From Biscogniauxia marginata (taxonomy: Eukaryota; Ascomycota; Sordariomycetes; Xylariales; Xylariaceae): a stretch of DNA of 64,000 nucleotides. A program made the translations under genes and the position numbers. The notes under the pieces were generated by a model. It saw only the letters and a program-made list of their open reading frames with translations. It had not been told where the DNA came from and made no database searches. Position 1 is the stretch's first letter. Each line of letters starts with the position of its first letter. The stretch is taken from contig MU404160.1 of assembly GCA_022695795.1 (NCBI GenBank), positions 84,140-148,139 on the forward strand. The letters run 5' to 3'. Positions 23,729 to 35,613 of this stretch are shown here, piece after piece.

Positions 23729-26700
23729 GGACGGGGACTCTGCTGATTATGCAAGAAGAACATTGACAGTGAAGGAAGACTTTGGAGAAGTGGAGTTCTA
23801 CATCAATGGAATATGTTTTGATTATTCAGAAGGGGAAGTCTTGTGTAAGGAATACTGTGAATGATTCATACCTAGTAATATGCAACCATAGAGACAAACT
23901 GAGACAAAGCCTCTTTGCAACGAACTTTGACATACCCATCTCCTTCTCACGAGTCGTTCAATCACTTCAGTATGGAAGACAATCCCGGTCATACTGAACA
24001 ACATATGGCTGTTTCACAGTTAGACACGTAGTAGTCTCAACTGTGACCTGGGTATGCCGGTGTGCTTCAATGTCTGCTACCCCTCTTATCTCTTCGGCTG
24101 ATCAAAGAAATACCGTTCCCCCCTCCTTCAGGTTGGAGCCAGCTGGTATAGCAGCATCGTACTTACGGGGTTTTGTTGTTGCAGCCGGTAACGGAGATAG
24201 AAGCATCAAATTGTAACTCGCGATAATTTATAGTACAACAACTGTCATAGTATCGAGAAAAAAAAAAGGGAAAAGGGAAAAAGGAACCCCCCCCCAATAC
24301 GTTACGGCGGGCAATGTTTAATTATGACACATAGTTCTTGAGTACTTACGTATATAATTCACAGGGCAAGTAAGTGAAATCATACACTATCGTGGCTTTA
24401 CCAATATGGACCACGTAGTGAGGGCTGGCTATAGACACACATGTATACGCACACATGTATACGCACACATGTATACGTACATATAAATAAATTATATGTA
24501 CCTAGGTATCTAAATATGAAAATATTGTATTTAAGATATAGTATTCCCAATAGATTATTAATAGCTGTGGTATAAAGAAATAGATATTCAGTGAAAGAAC
24601 GTAAAAGTAAAAAGGAGAAAAGGAACTAAAACTATTATCAGTCTGAGTTTGCCACTCTATAATGAGGCTTACACCCTTACTAAGTCTGTAATACAATATT
24701 CTCCATTATACTCTAATATATGATTCTGCCTCACTTCGAAGCTATTACAATGCATATCTGCTAGAGTCAGATTCATCCAAGATCATGCCCGCCTTTACCA
24801 ATCAGTTCCCCATATGAGATCGAACTTGAAAGCGAGGTCCCTCCCGTATCTCGATGTAATCATCCCTTGGAGAAACTGAGGTATTGGTCAAGCGATGTCA
24901 AGATAATGGGTAGTAGTTGGGAGCCTATACCCAGTCCTGTCACCGATGTCGTACAGACAAGGGGATGCTAAGGGGGTGTGATTAGAATGTGGTGGCTGCA
25001 GGCGGACGTCTGGATCCGCTGCCAGTTACGTCTCGACTATATCCAGAATGTGACTAATCGACCCGAGTATACGTCCGTATGCCAATGGATGATGATGCAT
25101 TAGATTATCTCTTTGACACGGCTTTCCCCGCCTTGACCCCAGTTTCTGTGTAAGCTGGATCCTCCTTGCTGTGTCTGGGAACGAAGACTCCACAAGATGG
25201 CCCAACCACTTGAGTTTCCAAGCAGCGGCGTTAGTCCATGCAAGAACAGAAGCTTGATGAGGATGGCGCTAATCCCGAATCCGAATTGGTGGAAATCTGC
25301 TCATTATCGATGCCGTTTTTACTGCATGCGCTTTCTATACTCTCGTCAAAAAGTCTGAAGGATCTCTCTACCTGATGTACCCTCTTTGCATGACATGGTG
25401 ATACTACCTACCCCTAATCATGCAGTGAACCCGTACTATTACCCCGATATCTCCGCATTGTTATGTAACAGGTGCCGCAAGCGTGTGTTTTGGAAGGTAA
25501 GCCGCGGAGGCATAGCACGTAGTTGTCCCTACACGGCGTCTTTTCCCCTTGATGGATCAACATAACATAGGGGAGCCCCATTTTGATGAGCTCCATAGGT
25601 TGTCGACTATACGCATGATAAGAATAACCCAAGTTCTGGCCCCCCGGATGCGAGACGCCGGGGATCTAGGCGCCGCCTTTATCTCCGTTATCGGGCGTTG
25701 CAGCATAAACTCCTATACCACGAGATAACGCCACATGGCGATCCGAACGCCAACACTGGCCAAAGACTAATTTTTTGTATGTAATATTCGCGTTGACGAA
25801 CGTGAACGTGACATGGGAGATACAACTTGATGTTTGCACGTCGTATTTTCAGTCACGTTTTTCGTTGTCATGGTGTTGTAAGACTTACTGCCAGGGAAAT
25901 GGTATAGAAGTACGAATATACCTATGCATATACTACTATGGACTTATAATGAAGCCAGCCAATGGTGGGTCTCGTAAGAGAATCAAGGTGACTTAAAAAG
26001 CCTTCACCGAGATATCCGTTACTCCAACACGCTTGTGAAACCAATAGAGCCAATGTTTTTCTTCTCTTCGGGATTCGGTTTTTCATCCGCTCCCTGGACG
26101 CAGGGTCATTCACTTCGCGGCTCATCGTAGGTGTCATCGCATTAGATAGTATGGATGCCGCTTTAGTTACGAGTCCGGTAACGCTGTGTGCCCCTCCACA
26201 CCTTTGATACTGATAATCACCCTCTCCAGGTCAAACCACATAGTGCAAACAGCCAAGTTCTCCAACATCGAGATAGAGTTCAGCACCGATCTGCCGATTG
26301 GAGCACCTTGATAGATGACGGATCATCACCATGTCGTCGCTAGTCAAACACCATGCCGCTTTATCTATATGTCGGCATGCCTGACATTGACAAGCACGGG
26401 TCTTGTCTATCTATCGCCACGATGCCCAATCGCTGCTTAGCATCGTCGATAGCTCTCCGGGTGCAGTTCATGTGGTTCCCTGGCTTTGCCATTGGGGAAA
26501 GGTAAGGAGGAGCTAACAGAGCAAGTAAGGATGGTTACGATAAGGTCTGAACGGACCAGTGTGGCAGGCAGGCAGGCAAGCAAGCTCTATCTACGATGAT
26601 AAATAAAAGCTTCCACGACGTCTTAACTTTCTGTTACTCGTCATCTACACAACAAGTTCACGGGAATAATAAACCTTGCTCAAATTACCCTTATCTTCAT

Positions 26701-26769
26701 TTTGCGGCTGCATCCTTCTACGCGTTTACATTTCTCTTTTAATACCATCTATCTTAATATCTCTTCACC
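23729..26769. other. Gene-poor 3-kb region
   Basis: No confident gene was recognised. It holds an A-rich and C-run tract at 24,256-24,295, a 14-bp tandem repeat at 24,434-24,475, a TACCTAGGTA palindrome at 24,499 and a GGCA-type short repeat at 26,564-26,583. The last 120 bp before the next gene are C/T-rich, as in many fungal promoters. Confidence 0.6.
24434..24478 (+). repeat. 14-bp tandem repeat (ACACATGTATACGC), three copies
   Basis: Three consecutive copies of ACACATGTATACGC/T are visible. Each contains the overlapping palindromes ACATGT and GTATAC. Confidence 0.85.
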
Positions 26770-28046
26770 ATGGCAGCAGCCGCAGTTCTACCGGCCTCAG
26801 TCCCGGTCCAGAATAAGAAGAACTGGACTCCAATCATCAGGGAGGCCCAGGAGTCCAAACTGGATAACTGCGAGTTTGATCCCGCTAAACACTTGGCCTT
26901 CAAGGAGATGCCACAAGTTCACACCATGAAGGAGCTTGGGCTCCCCGAGAACACCGGCATCTCCCCAGTGGCCGTGTCAGAACCGTTTCCGCTCTTCACG
27001 CAGGAGACGATTTTGCGAATGAGGCAGGAAATCCTGAGCCCAGAGGTCCTCAACAACTGCCAGTACTCTAGCCACTTGGCTCAATGCCAGCTTAGAGGAT
27101 TCGCAAACAAGTAAGTCATTCTTTACCAGTCTACTTCGCCAGATATAACACAAAAACATGCTAACAACCAACAACAGATATGCGCCTTTCGTCTACGACG
27201 TTTGGAAGAACCCGCAGACATTGGCGATCATTTCCAAGATCGCAGGCATCGACTTGGTTCCCGAGATGGACCTGGAAATCGGGCACGTGAACATCTCGGT
27301 CAAGGATGAGCGCGAAGAGGAGGAGGAGCGTCAGGCACGCTCCGAGCTTGCCGACTACGAGGCCGACGAGGGCATCGCCGGTTGTCCGTGGGAGGACGAC
27401 AAGCCCATCGTCAACTGGCACTACGACAGTTACCCTTTTGTCTGCGTTACCATGCTCAGCGACTGCAGCACCATGATTGGCGGCGAGACCGCGCTGCGCA
27501 CCGGAACGGGGGAGATCATGAAAGTGCGAGGCCCGCAGATGGTACGTATTATTTTTACCGTTAAACATCTCATATATATCTTGCATGCTATCGAGACTAA
27601 CGAAAGCTCAGGGCTGCGCCGTCGTCCTGCAGGGCAGGTACATCGAGCACCAAGCTCTCCGGGCCCTGGGCGCCACGGAGCGCATCAGCATGGTCACATC
27701 GTTCCGGCCTCGAAGCCCGACGATTCGGGATGACACGGTCCTGACCACGGTGCGGTGCATCTCCGACCTGTCGGAGCTGTACAACCAGTTCAGCGTGTAC
27801 CGACTAGAGATCCTCGAGGAGAGGATCCGCCTGCAGCTGAAGGAGCTGCGGGAGGCCCACGGGGCCGGCAGGCGAGTGGCGACGAAGAAGCTGAAGGGCT
27901 TCTTCGAGGAGCAGGAGCGCTTCCTCGCCCACATGAACAAGGAGATGGTAGAGAACGAGGAGGCTATGAACGAGGATGCCGATAAGAATCAGCTGCTCAC
28001 CAAGGCAGCAGCGGTGAAGTCCAGGAAACGCCCGCGTCGTATGTAA
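26770..28046 (+). CDS. 2-oxoglutarate/Fe(II)-dependent oxygenase-like protein
   Basis: The exons are 26770-27110, 27178-27541 and 27612-28046, giving 379 residues. Both introns have good GTAAGT or GTACGT donors and CAG acceptors. The double-stranded beta-helix core shows the facial triad: H195-Y-D197 in N-W-H-Y-D-S-Y-P-F, and H248 in Y-I-E-H-Q-A-L. R259 in E-R-I-S-M-V-T-S-F-R is the likely 2-oxoglutarate carboxylate ligand. Family members hydroxylate or otherwise oxidise small molecules or proteins while turning 2-oxoglutarate into succinate and CO2; the substrate here is unknown. About 110 residues follow the core, with a long charged helix and a basic end (S-R-K-R-P-R-R), which could be a coiled coil and nuclear signal. 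The third exon is GC-rich and the gene looks intact. The start ATG is preceded by TTCACC. Confidence 0.85.
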
Positions 28047-28096
28047 AGGTAGAGCTGCTGGACATGTAAGCGGTACGCTGAACCCCAGCATATAGC

Positions 28097-28112
28097 TCTC
28101 TCTCTCTCTCGT
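28097..28112 (+). repeat. CT dinucleotide run
   Basis: A short (CT)n microsatellite lies about 50 bp after the oxygenase stop codon, in the probable 3' untranslated region. Confidence 0.8.
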
Positions 28113-28410
28113 CTTATCTCCTGCTGGAGCATTGGTAAATATAGTTAGCGTTTTGCCTGGCGGCAAGGGGGTTTGGGATTTTTAGCCTATCGCCATAGCC
28201 ACCGAACCATTTGTCTATCCTTTTCGGCTATATTTGTTGTTGTACTTAAGTTCCTGTGTCGCTGTTTGGCCTGCCGAAAATAGCAGCCCAGACCCACCAT
28301 TTCTGGAACCCCAAAACACCCTCGACAAGTACATTTTCGATGGGGCATATGTACTCCTCGAAGTTCACTAGGTATACATACACATTACGTTCAGTGCCTG
28401 CGATGTTGTA

Positions 28411-28806
28411 GTGAAGCTAGCGTGCCTTAGCTTCGCTTATTGCATATCTGAGTATACGCTTCTCCTTCGCACTGTACAGCTAATCTCGGATTCGCAAGGG
28501 AGCCAATGGAGTCTTTACTTACTTCTGAGGAACTTCAGCATTTTTGGGGCCGAGGAAATAAGTGACGACCTCTTCCACCAAACCACGCCGAGAACACGAC
28601 CTATAAGATTACCTAGGCTTAACCGGCTCGATAATGCGCTTACCCGCGACCTCCTCATGTGGACGGGACGTCGGCGACATGAATTAGTATATACCCAACC
28701 TTCGAATAAGAAAAAGAAGATTAAGAAATTCGACGACGAATCCGATGCCTACACTGATGTTGATGAGTCGGACCCTTACATCTTACCACGCCCTAAGGAA
28801 TGCTAG
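28411..28806 (+). CDS. Hypothetical ORF, 131 aa, doubtful
   Basis: An open frame of 131 codons has no recognised family. The C-terminal part has a Lys cluster (K-K-K-K-I-K-K) followed by an acidic segment, then P-Y-I-L-P-R-P, which looks more protein-like than random. It lies just upstream of the kinase-like pseudogene on the same strand and could be a remnant of the same locus. I cannot assign a function. Confidence 0.3.
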   Translation: MKLACLSFAYCISEYTLLLRTVQLISDSQGSQWSLYLLLRNFSIFGAEEISDDLFHQTTPRTRPIRLPRLNRLDNALTRDLLMWTGRRRHELVYTQPSNKKKKIKKFDDESDAYTDVDESDPYILPRPKEC

Positions 28807-28969
28807 GTGTGCAGCGGGGTGGATAACAGAACAAGGGCGCAATACAAGGTCCTTCTCAAGCTTTTTGTGATTTTTTTCTTTTCTTTAAAGAGATAGGATC
28901 ATAATGAGCATTCACTACGTCGAGAGTGTATCTAGTGGTTGCGGAGACCGCGTCACCTTGTCAATTCGC

Positions 28970-29913
28970 TAGAACAACGCACGGATAGAGGTGGACCTGG
29001 ACCCTTCTCCTACAGGCAACACGATACAAGATTCTTTTCATCGAGAAATATAACGCCGCAGCGGAGGATGGAGATGACGAGGAAGAGGAGATGATATCTG
29101 ACCAGATTTTGGACGCTATCGTCCAAGCCGGGAGGCCATTGTTTGATCGGCTCGCCCCGCCTCCAGCCCAGCGGATCTCCATTCTCTCATCTTCCCGAAA
29201 GAATAGTCATTCTTTTTCCGCACGAACGTGGAAACGAACGCGGCGGAATTAATTCCCAAAGGCAACGAGGACACAACAACGCACGAGGAATTCGAACTGA
29301 AATGCCAGCTTCCAGCCAATCAAGACCTAGTCCTACCTAAGTTCTTGACCAGGGACATCCATGTCCTCCAGAAGCTGCTTGGCGACAGTTATATCGCCCG
29401 CGTCTCAGCGGGGGGCCGAGAAATGTGTTGCAAAGTCGGCGACGAGTTGCGTGCCGACGCCTCGCAGAGAGAATTATCCTGTCTTTTGACGATTAGTACC
29501 TCTCAGCACGCAGCCGCCCTTCGCGTGCCAAAGCTCCTCGCTCGGCCTGATCGAAGCTGCTGACGACGGGAGAACCATCGGACTGCTACAAGAATACGTC
29601 CCCCTGCTCGGATACCTGGGAGCTATCGACGCTACAGAACATCGAGTCGGTTTCTTTGATTGCCAAGGCTCGCAGGGAAAAGTGGGTGTCGCAAATCCAA
29701 GAGACCGTCCATTTATTACCGTACACCAGATCGGCGTTACGTGGGGTGATGGCAAGGCTGCCAACGTCCTGATCCACCGCGATACGGATGACGTTTTTGA
29801 TCATCGACTTTGGGGGTGGATGGACGGATGGTTGGGTGGGTAAAGAGTTGAGTGGGACTGTGGAGGGCGATTTTGTGGCGGTTAAAAAGATACTCGAGTT
29901 TTTAGAAGTTTGA
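28970..29913 (+). pseudogene. Fungal protein-kinase-like pseudogene with several frameshifts
   Basis: The coding signal moves among all three forward frames. It starts near R-I-E-V-D-L-D-P (about 28,980) and shifts to an acidic D-D-E-E-E-E-M-I-S-D segment. It then reads F-E-L-K-C-Q-L-P (29,228-29,563 frame), shifts to L-G-L-I-E-A-A-D-D-G-R-T and L-L-Q-E-Y-V-P (near 29,550), and reads R-R-E-K-W-V-S-Q-I. Next come H-Q-I-G-V-T-W-G-D-G-K-A-A-N-V-L-I (catalytic loop, about 29,728-29,780) and finally I-I-D-F-G-G-G-W-T-D-G-W-V (DFG-like metal-binding motif, about 29,805). The open frame ends at the TGA at 29,911-29,913. At least four frame changes are needed, too many for introns at these places. 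Lineage-specific kinase-like families of this kind are common in ascomycetes. Confidence 0.75.
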
Positions 29914-30797
29914 CAATTGGTTTTGCTAGAGAGAAGGGGTTGCGGTGGAAGGTCTTTGGAATCCTCCTTTTTTGTTGAGCGACGATCGTCTTCCTAGCGA
30001 GCCCACTAGTACGAAAGATATGCCCAGTAACTATGTAGGCATCTACTGCAGTGCGGTATCGGTTTAAGTCAACTTCCTTCCTTGCCTCGTCTTGTTCTTG
30101 ACCTTTAGAAACATGCTCTCTTGGAAGTTGTTAAGTAACGTTCGAATCTATTGAGCTCGTTGCCTACTCGGACCCGAAAGATTTCGTCACCTCATATCCT
30201 TAAGAATTATCAAGACGCAAACCGGCATTTCACCTTTCCACTTCTGGTATCCACGGGCATAATGTTTTGTTTCTCACGTGTCCCGATCTTATCGTCGTAG
30301 AAGACATGCATGCTTATCATATTGATCGGCCCCTGACAGATTATAATTACACTACACTAAAACCCTTTTATAGCGATAAGGTCTATAAGATTCATAGGAA
30401 TCTTCTCGTTTTATGGATACAGAAAACTGGAGACCGACGCGGATTACGAATAATATGTCGTAGGGCTATCGATCATCCTCCGGGTACCTGAAGGGAAGTA
30501 GAGATAGTAGCATACCGACAGTGACCCAATTGCTGCAATAACCGCATTCCGGCTTTCATCGTTATAGAAAGGGTTTTACTATAATTGCATCCAGTCCGGC
30601 ATCATACATCATAGCCTTATCTCTCAGCTTGCGCTCTAGACCAAATAAAGATATTGCCAAGAGATCTATGAAGAATGAAAATAACATTAACGTAGCTAGG
30701 ATCATCCACACGTCATAGTTCTCACCGGAATACCGAACTATATCTGGGGGCAGGGATGGGAGGATAAATAGTGTGTGCTATGTGTACCTAGAATGGC
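29914..30797. other. Intergenic region
   Basis: Nothing was recognised beyond a 74-codon ORF at 30,267-30,491 with no family resemblance. Confidence 0.55.
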
Positions 30798-31913
30798 CTA
30801 CGATACCAGAGCATACGGAGGTGGGCTATCGGTCGTAGACGCCGCCGTTACGTGGCCCTCCTGGGCATTGCTTATCCGCTCAAAGATACGCTCTCTCGCC
30901 CTCTGCAACTCCAATCTTGCGCTTTTCAACGCATCTGCGTTGATATTCATCTCCTGCTCGCAGGCCTGGTACCGGGCCTGGGCGTCGTTCAGCAGCCCAT
31001 GCAGGGCGCGGCCGCACCGTTGAAGCCCGGCTTTCGAGTCCTTGATCTTCTCGTGGAAGTCGAGGTCGGTGAAGATGTTATCGAAGAATATGTCGCTCAT
31101 GAGGCTCCCCTCAGCTATGCTCACCGGCGGCAGGTCATAGACGTGGGGCGAAATGCGCCGGGCCTGGGAAACGAGTATTGTCATCTGGCTGACTTGTCTT
31201 TCGGCCTTCGACAGGGCGCTACGCTCCATCATGTCGCTAAATGTATCCCCGCCAAACATATCCATGCGACTATGTTCTAGCGCTTCTTCGACGTAACTTA
31301 CGGCATCATTGTGGCAAGATCTCGCATGGCTCAGTAGGCGCACCACCTGCAATTCTGATTCCATCTTCACCCGCGAGTCGTGATATGTTCGCAATGCGTT
31401 TTCTGTGTTTCGCTCCGACATGTCTTCGTCTGGAAATCCTGGCGTTGGCCCCTGGAATATGCTATCGTACAAGCTATCGAGGTCTTGCTGAGCCTTGTTA
31501 TGGCGCGTTACTTCGGCCTCGAGGTCATTCTGAGCACTCAGGGCTTCTGTGCGCATGCCATTGAGGCTTTTCGCCTGTTCCTTGGCCTTATGCTCCTTCT
31601 CGAGGATCTCGAAGTATTCGCGCTCCTCTTTCTCGGCTCTCGCGGCAAACCTTTCGGTCTTGCCGCTCACCCGGTATGCAAACCGCTTCATTACCGAGTC
31701 GCGATATTTCTCATGCTCTTTGAGTTCCTTTACGCGTTGCTTGTCTAAGGATCCGATGTGCCTCTCCAGTTCAGCAAGCTCTTTATCGAGATCCTCGATA
31801 TATCTCTTCTGTTGCTCAAGCGCCGGTGCTGCGTAGTCTGTCTCGGAGATAATGCCAAGAAGCTCGCTATTACGAGGAGCGGCCTCTCGTATCTTATTCG
31901 CGACGAATGCCAT
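30798..31913 (-). CDS. Coiled-coil hypothetical protein ending in a PPPY motif
   Basis: A single uninterrupted ORF encodes 371 residues. I do not recognise a named family. Most of the protein is charged and helical with heptad-like Leu spacing, notably residues about 30-150 (A-L-E-Q-Q-K-R-Y-I-E-D-L-D-K-E-L-A-E-L-E-R) and again about 310-350. A less charged middle part contains S-P-H-V-Y-D-L-P-P-V. No signal peptide or membrane span is visible. The C-terminus carries P364-P-P-Y367 four residues from the end, a consensus ligand for WW domains such as those of Rsp5-type ubiquitin ligases; that role is inference. Codon use and composition are normal and the gene looks intact. Its promoter faces the MFS gene's 3' end. 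Confidence 0.8.
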   Translation of the reverse strand: MAFVANKIREAAPRNSELLGIISETDYAAPALEQQKRYIEDLDKELAELERHIGSLDKQRVKELKEHEKYRDSVMKRFAYRVSGKTERFAARAEKEEREYFEILEKEHKAKEQAKSLNGMRTEALSAQNDLEAEVTRHNKAQQDLDSLYDSIFQGPTPGFPDEDMSERNTENALRTYHDSRVKMESELQVVRLLSHARSCHNDAVSYVEEALEHSRMDMFGGDTFSDMMERSALSKAERQVSQMTILVSQARRISPHVYDLPPVSIAEGSLMSDIFFDNIFTDLDFHEKIKDSKAGLQRCGRALHGLLNDAQARYQACEQEMNINADALKSARLELQRARERIFERISNAQEGHVTAASTTDSPPPYALVS

Positions 31914-32599
31914 TGTAATAAAAGCAGAATGAAGCGAGGCAGTACAAAAGTTATATGATGTTTGATTGTAGGGAATGCTTCAATATTAATCTTACAGCAA
32001 TCTCTCCTTCTCTATGCCAGCCTTAAATTGTTGTTTGCGTATGAGAAGGTCACTCCCGAAAGGGGGCATTGCCACTTTGACACAGCCTACCTGGTGTGGG
32101 CTGACTCGGTTTGTAAAGGTGTTATTAGCATCCCTTTTCCCTTCTCACTAAAGCTTCTCTTCCCAAGACAATCTGCGGGGAAACCGTGGCTCTAACTAAA
32201 AGGTTTGTGCTCTTGGGCATTCAGATAACTCCTATTGTGGCTGTGTATGGCTATGTACTACGGATATCTTATACCTAGGTATATACTAATCCTGATATGG
32301 GACTGGTTTTTTACACATGACAACCTTAAGCCTTCGTTGCATTGCTTGGCAACGCAGATTCTGGGTTATTTCAACCTTGCCAAGAACAAAAACTACCTAG
32401 GTAGAGCAATCTGGTTACCTCCCAGCCTCTGCACCCATGCGGCACAGACTATCGGCATATAGTCTCTAATGAGATTCTAATTCTACACTTTGGTATTTAA
32501 AGTGTCCAACGGAGTGGCTCAGAATAATTCCGATCAGTAATTGATGCTATATACCTTGCATGGCGTAGCATACGCAGCACGTCAACTATAAGTGTTTTA
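31914..32599. other. Intergenic region with two TACCTAGGTA palindromes
   Basis: No gene was recognised. Perfect 10-bp palindromes TACCTAGGTA lie at 32,272-32,281 and 32,394-32,403, 122 bp apart. Confidence 0.6.
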
Positions 32600-35073
32600 T
32601 CAACGCTGAAGTTGTCTGTTCTTCAGCAACAAAGCCGCAATCGTAGCAGCTACGGCACACACCATGGAAACACCTTAGAACAGTTAGTATGGTGGTCCTA
32701 ATTCTAGTCGGCATCGAAGAAAAATGCCTTACCATGAGTATACTCTAGTCCGTGAACATAGGAGCTCACTATAGCCTTGGCGATTGGTGGCGAGGCTTCG
32801 TCGAGAAACTCGACACGGGAGGTAGCTTGCTTGATAATCTTCGAGCATCTGTTAGTATCCGAGGCAATTTACCAACACACGTAACGACTTACCTTCTCGA
32901 TATCAATCGAATCTATACCTAGATCAAGTAGTCTAGCTCTTAGATGTGACGGTAGCACTGTTGACATCACTGCGTTCGAGGCAGCCATGCCTACAATTGA
33001 CCCAATGGGTGATGCTAGATACAGGCCTGAAGCTGCGACAGCTTTATCTTCAGGATTAATGGATGCTTGCAATGAGATGAATACCGCCGTAGCAGATATC
33101 CCAGTACCGAACCCACTAGGACATTGTCAGAAATCAAACAAGGATAGTGAAATAGATGCCTACCTACCCGGGCATGATATATAGCGATTCTGCCAAATTG
33201 GTGTGGCCGTTCCATCTCAGGATCATTAAGAGATAGCTGACGAATGAGATTATCCCAGCGAAGACAATTAGAGACTTATATCGGCCCGTCCTAGAAGATA
33301 GCAAAGCGTAAGCAGTCTAAAACCCAAATCTAGACGGCAATTTTGAAAGGAGCTTAGTTAGCATGATCAGGACTTACCTACGGATGATCAAGCCCGTCAA
33401 GATGCCACCCACAGTATTCCCTATGACAGCAGGCATTAGGTGAGCTCCAGCAACGGTATTCGATGATCTTTCAGTGACCTGAAAGTAGAGAGGAACTGTA
33501 AACATCATCTTTGTTTGTCAGCTTTTTGGTACTCCGTTTTCTACGGATATACACGACATACTCCAATTTGAGCAGACACTTGAAATATCGTTATCAAGTA
33601 GCTAAGAACCACGTCTTTTGTCTTCAGAAGTCTAAGTGGAAATATCGGTTCTTTCGCCCACCGTGCCTCTGTGATGGCGAATAGCGTAAGTAAAAGGATC
33701 CCTGTACCGAAGAGTCCCAGAACCATTGGGTGATGCCAAGAGACCTTCTGCCCAGCCACTCTTAGGGGTAGCAGTAACGCAAGGAGCCCGCTACCGAGGA
33801 AAAAGGCACCTAGAAAGTCAATTCTAGCCAACCGGCTGCTGGAACGTTCATCGGAGTTGCTTGGATCTCGGGCCAGGCCAATATTCGGAAGTACCATCCA
33901 ACATATAAACATAGCAAGAACAAATATCGGCGCTTGTCCTAAGAAAGACCTTCACAATCAACTTTTTGTTAGCCTACGGTAAAGACGTCGTTTAACCAGC
34001 ACACTTTTCCACGTACCATCTCCATCCGATTGTGTCTGCAAGGAATCCTCCTAGAGGACCTCCAATGCTTCGACCAATAGTTGCCACGACGTTTATATAG
34101 CTTTGCCAAGACGCCACCTCTCTCAGAGGAGCGAGGTCTAGATGTATATCAGTACTTTGTGACACTAACGTATATATTCCCATAATGAGTTAAGCATTCT
34201 TACCTGCTACGATCACGGCTGCTAATGCGGCCATTCCTGACCCCCCAGAACCAGAAAGGATACGACCGACGATGACCTGGCCCATTGTCTGCCCTAATCC
34301 GCTTTAATGGTTGTATGTTAGCAGCAGAAAACTAGCAGCAAATATTCGTCGTCAATGATTCCTTACATCAAAGCACTATACTCATGTTAGTGGTCTGAAT
34401 CATAGGGCTCTCAACAGTTCGACATCATCGACACTTACCATCCAATGGCGAACAGCCCATAGCAGAGGAACAAGATGGGTTTGCGTCCATAGACATCACT
34501 AAGCTTCCCATACTGTAATATTGTATGTCTTTAGTAAGGCTAGTTTGCTCGAGGTGACGACAGAGTGCCTCTTACAAGAGATTGAGTAGCCGCACCGGCT
34601 AATAAGAAGCTGAGGAATAGCCAACTAGAATTCTCGAGGTCGTTAAACTCAGATGCGATTACCGGATGAGTCGCTATAACAAGCGAGCCGTCCGCATTTA
34701 ACGCGAAGACCCCTAGATATGTGTGCTATTTTTAGTGACTACCTAATCAAATTGGGACGCGGAATATTATCAACTGACCTATGAGCAAAGCAACCACGAC
34801 TCGCGCTATAAAACGGCTGCTATAAACTGGCCGAGGGAAGTTTTTAGAATTATGTTGTGTCTGTCCTTGCTCCTCATCGACAGGTTTTACGGGTGATCCG
34901 TCGGTCGTGATTGGAGAATTGTTGTCGTCGTCATCCTCAGAGTCGTCACTAGAAGACGCGAAACCAAGGGAGGATTCCGAATTCTCGGTTGAATAGCCGG
35001 CATCCGCACCATGGCTTGCTAGCAGCCGTGTCCTCTCGTCGACGATGAGATTTCGCTGTTCGGGATTTCGCAT
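32600..35073 (-). CDS. Major facilitator superfamily transporter, 12 exons
   Basis: Exons in order of translation are 35073-34779, 34712-34576, 34512-34439, 34375-34367, 34301-34204, 34137-34017, 33949-33562, 33508-33378, 33290-33168, 33115-32893, 32838-32733 and 32673-32600. All phases fit and give 592 residues. The fourth exon is only 9 nt. Motif A is visible as G-K-L-S-D-V-Y-G-R-K-P, and the antiporter-type motif C as G-R-S-I-G-G-P-L-G-G. The soluble N-terminus (about 85 residues) has D-E-R-T-R-L-L, an acidic dileucine-type sorting signal, and a Ser/Asp-rich stretch. The layout resembles fungal DHA2-type and vacuolar basic amino acid (VBA-like) transporters; the substrate cannot be told. 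The frame is intact, so it is probably functional. The P450 gene nearby may be related by position only. Confidence 0.87.
34367..34375 (-). other. Nine-nucleotide microexon of the MFS gene
   Basis: The complement reads TGCTTTGAT, bounded by AG upstream and GTAAGG downstream. Including it gives G-C-A-L-I-G-L-G-Q-T-M-G-Q, a normal start of a transmembrane helix. Confidence 0.75.
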
Positions 35074-35613
35074 CGCGAGCTACTATTGGCCAGAATCAAG
35101 AATCGAGCCTATAAAGAGGAAAGCCGCGGTGAGACTTCTGCAACTGTGTATATGTAGATCGCACGCGAGCTGTCATATGCGGAAATAAACAGATTTTACC
35201 CTCTGGCTATAAATTATTATTTTTGGCGACATAACTCATGTCGCTCTGTGACTAGGCATGCCTATAGGGCGCGGTGCGTGCTGATGTGTCATTCGGCCAG
35301 AAATGACGCCTTACACGATGAGCATCACCTCATCCGATAACATGCATGGCGACCCAGAAAATCCATCGCATCGCGGCAAGACTTATTCATCGCACATATT
35401 CTAAACTACATACATAAAATTCTAGATCTGCCTGGTTCGTGGGCCAAGTCCTAGTATTGCCAGCTACCTGGTATTCAGCGATCCGGTCCCCCGCTACCGG
35501 TTCCCAGCATGTATGGAGTCCAATCCTAATAGGAGATGGACTCCCCATGCTAGCGTGGGAAAGGAGGAAAATTCTCTTCCGATCTAAGTCCATTCAGACC
35601 ATTCGGGGCCGTT
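35074..35613. other. Intergenic region upstream of the MFS gene
   Basis: No gene was recognised. This should hold the MFS promoter and separates it from the end of the sulfatase relic, which is on the same strand. Confidence 0.55.

Noticed and set aside
25922..26137. Minus-strand ORF with R-E-R-M-K-N-R-I-P-K-R-R resembling a fungal bZIP basic region
   Set aside because: The match is short, lacks the conserved N-x7-R spacing, and no leucine zipper follows. It is probably chance.
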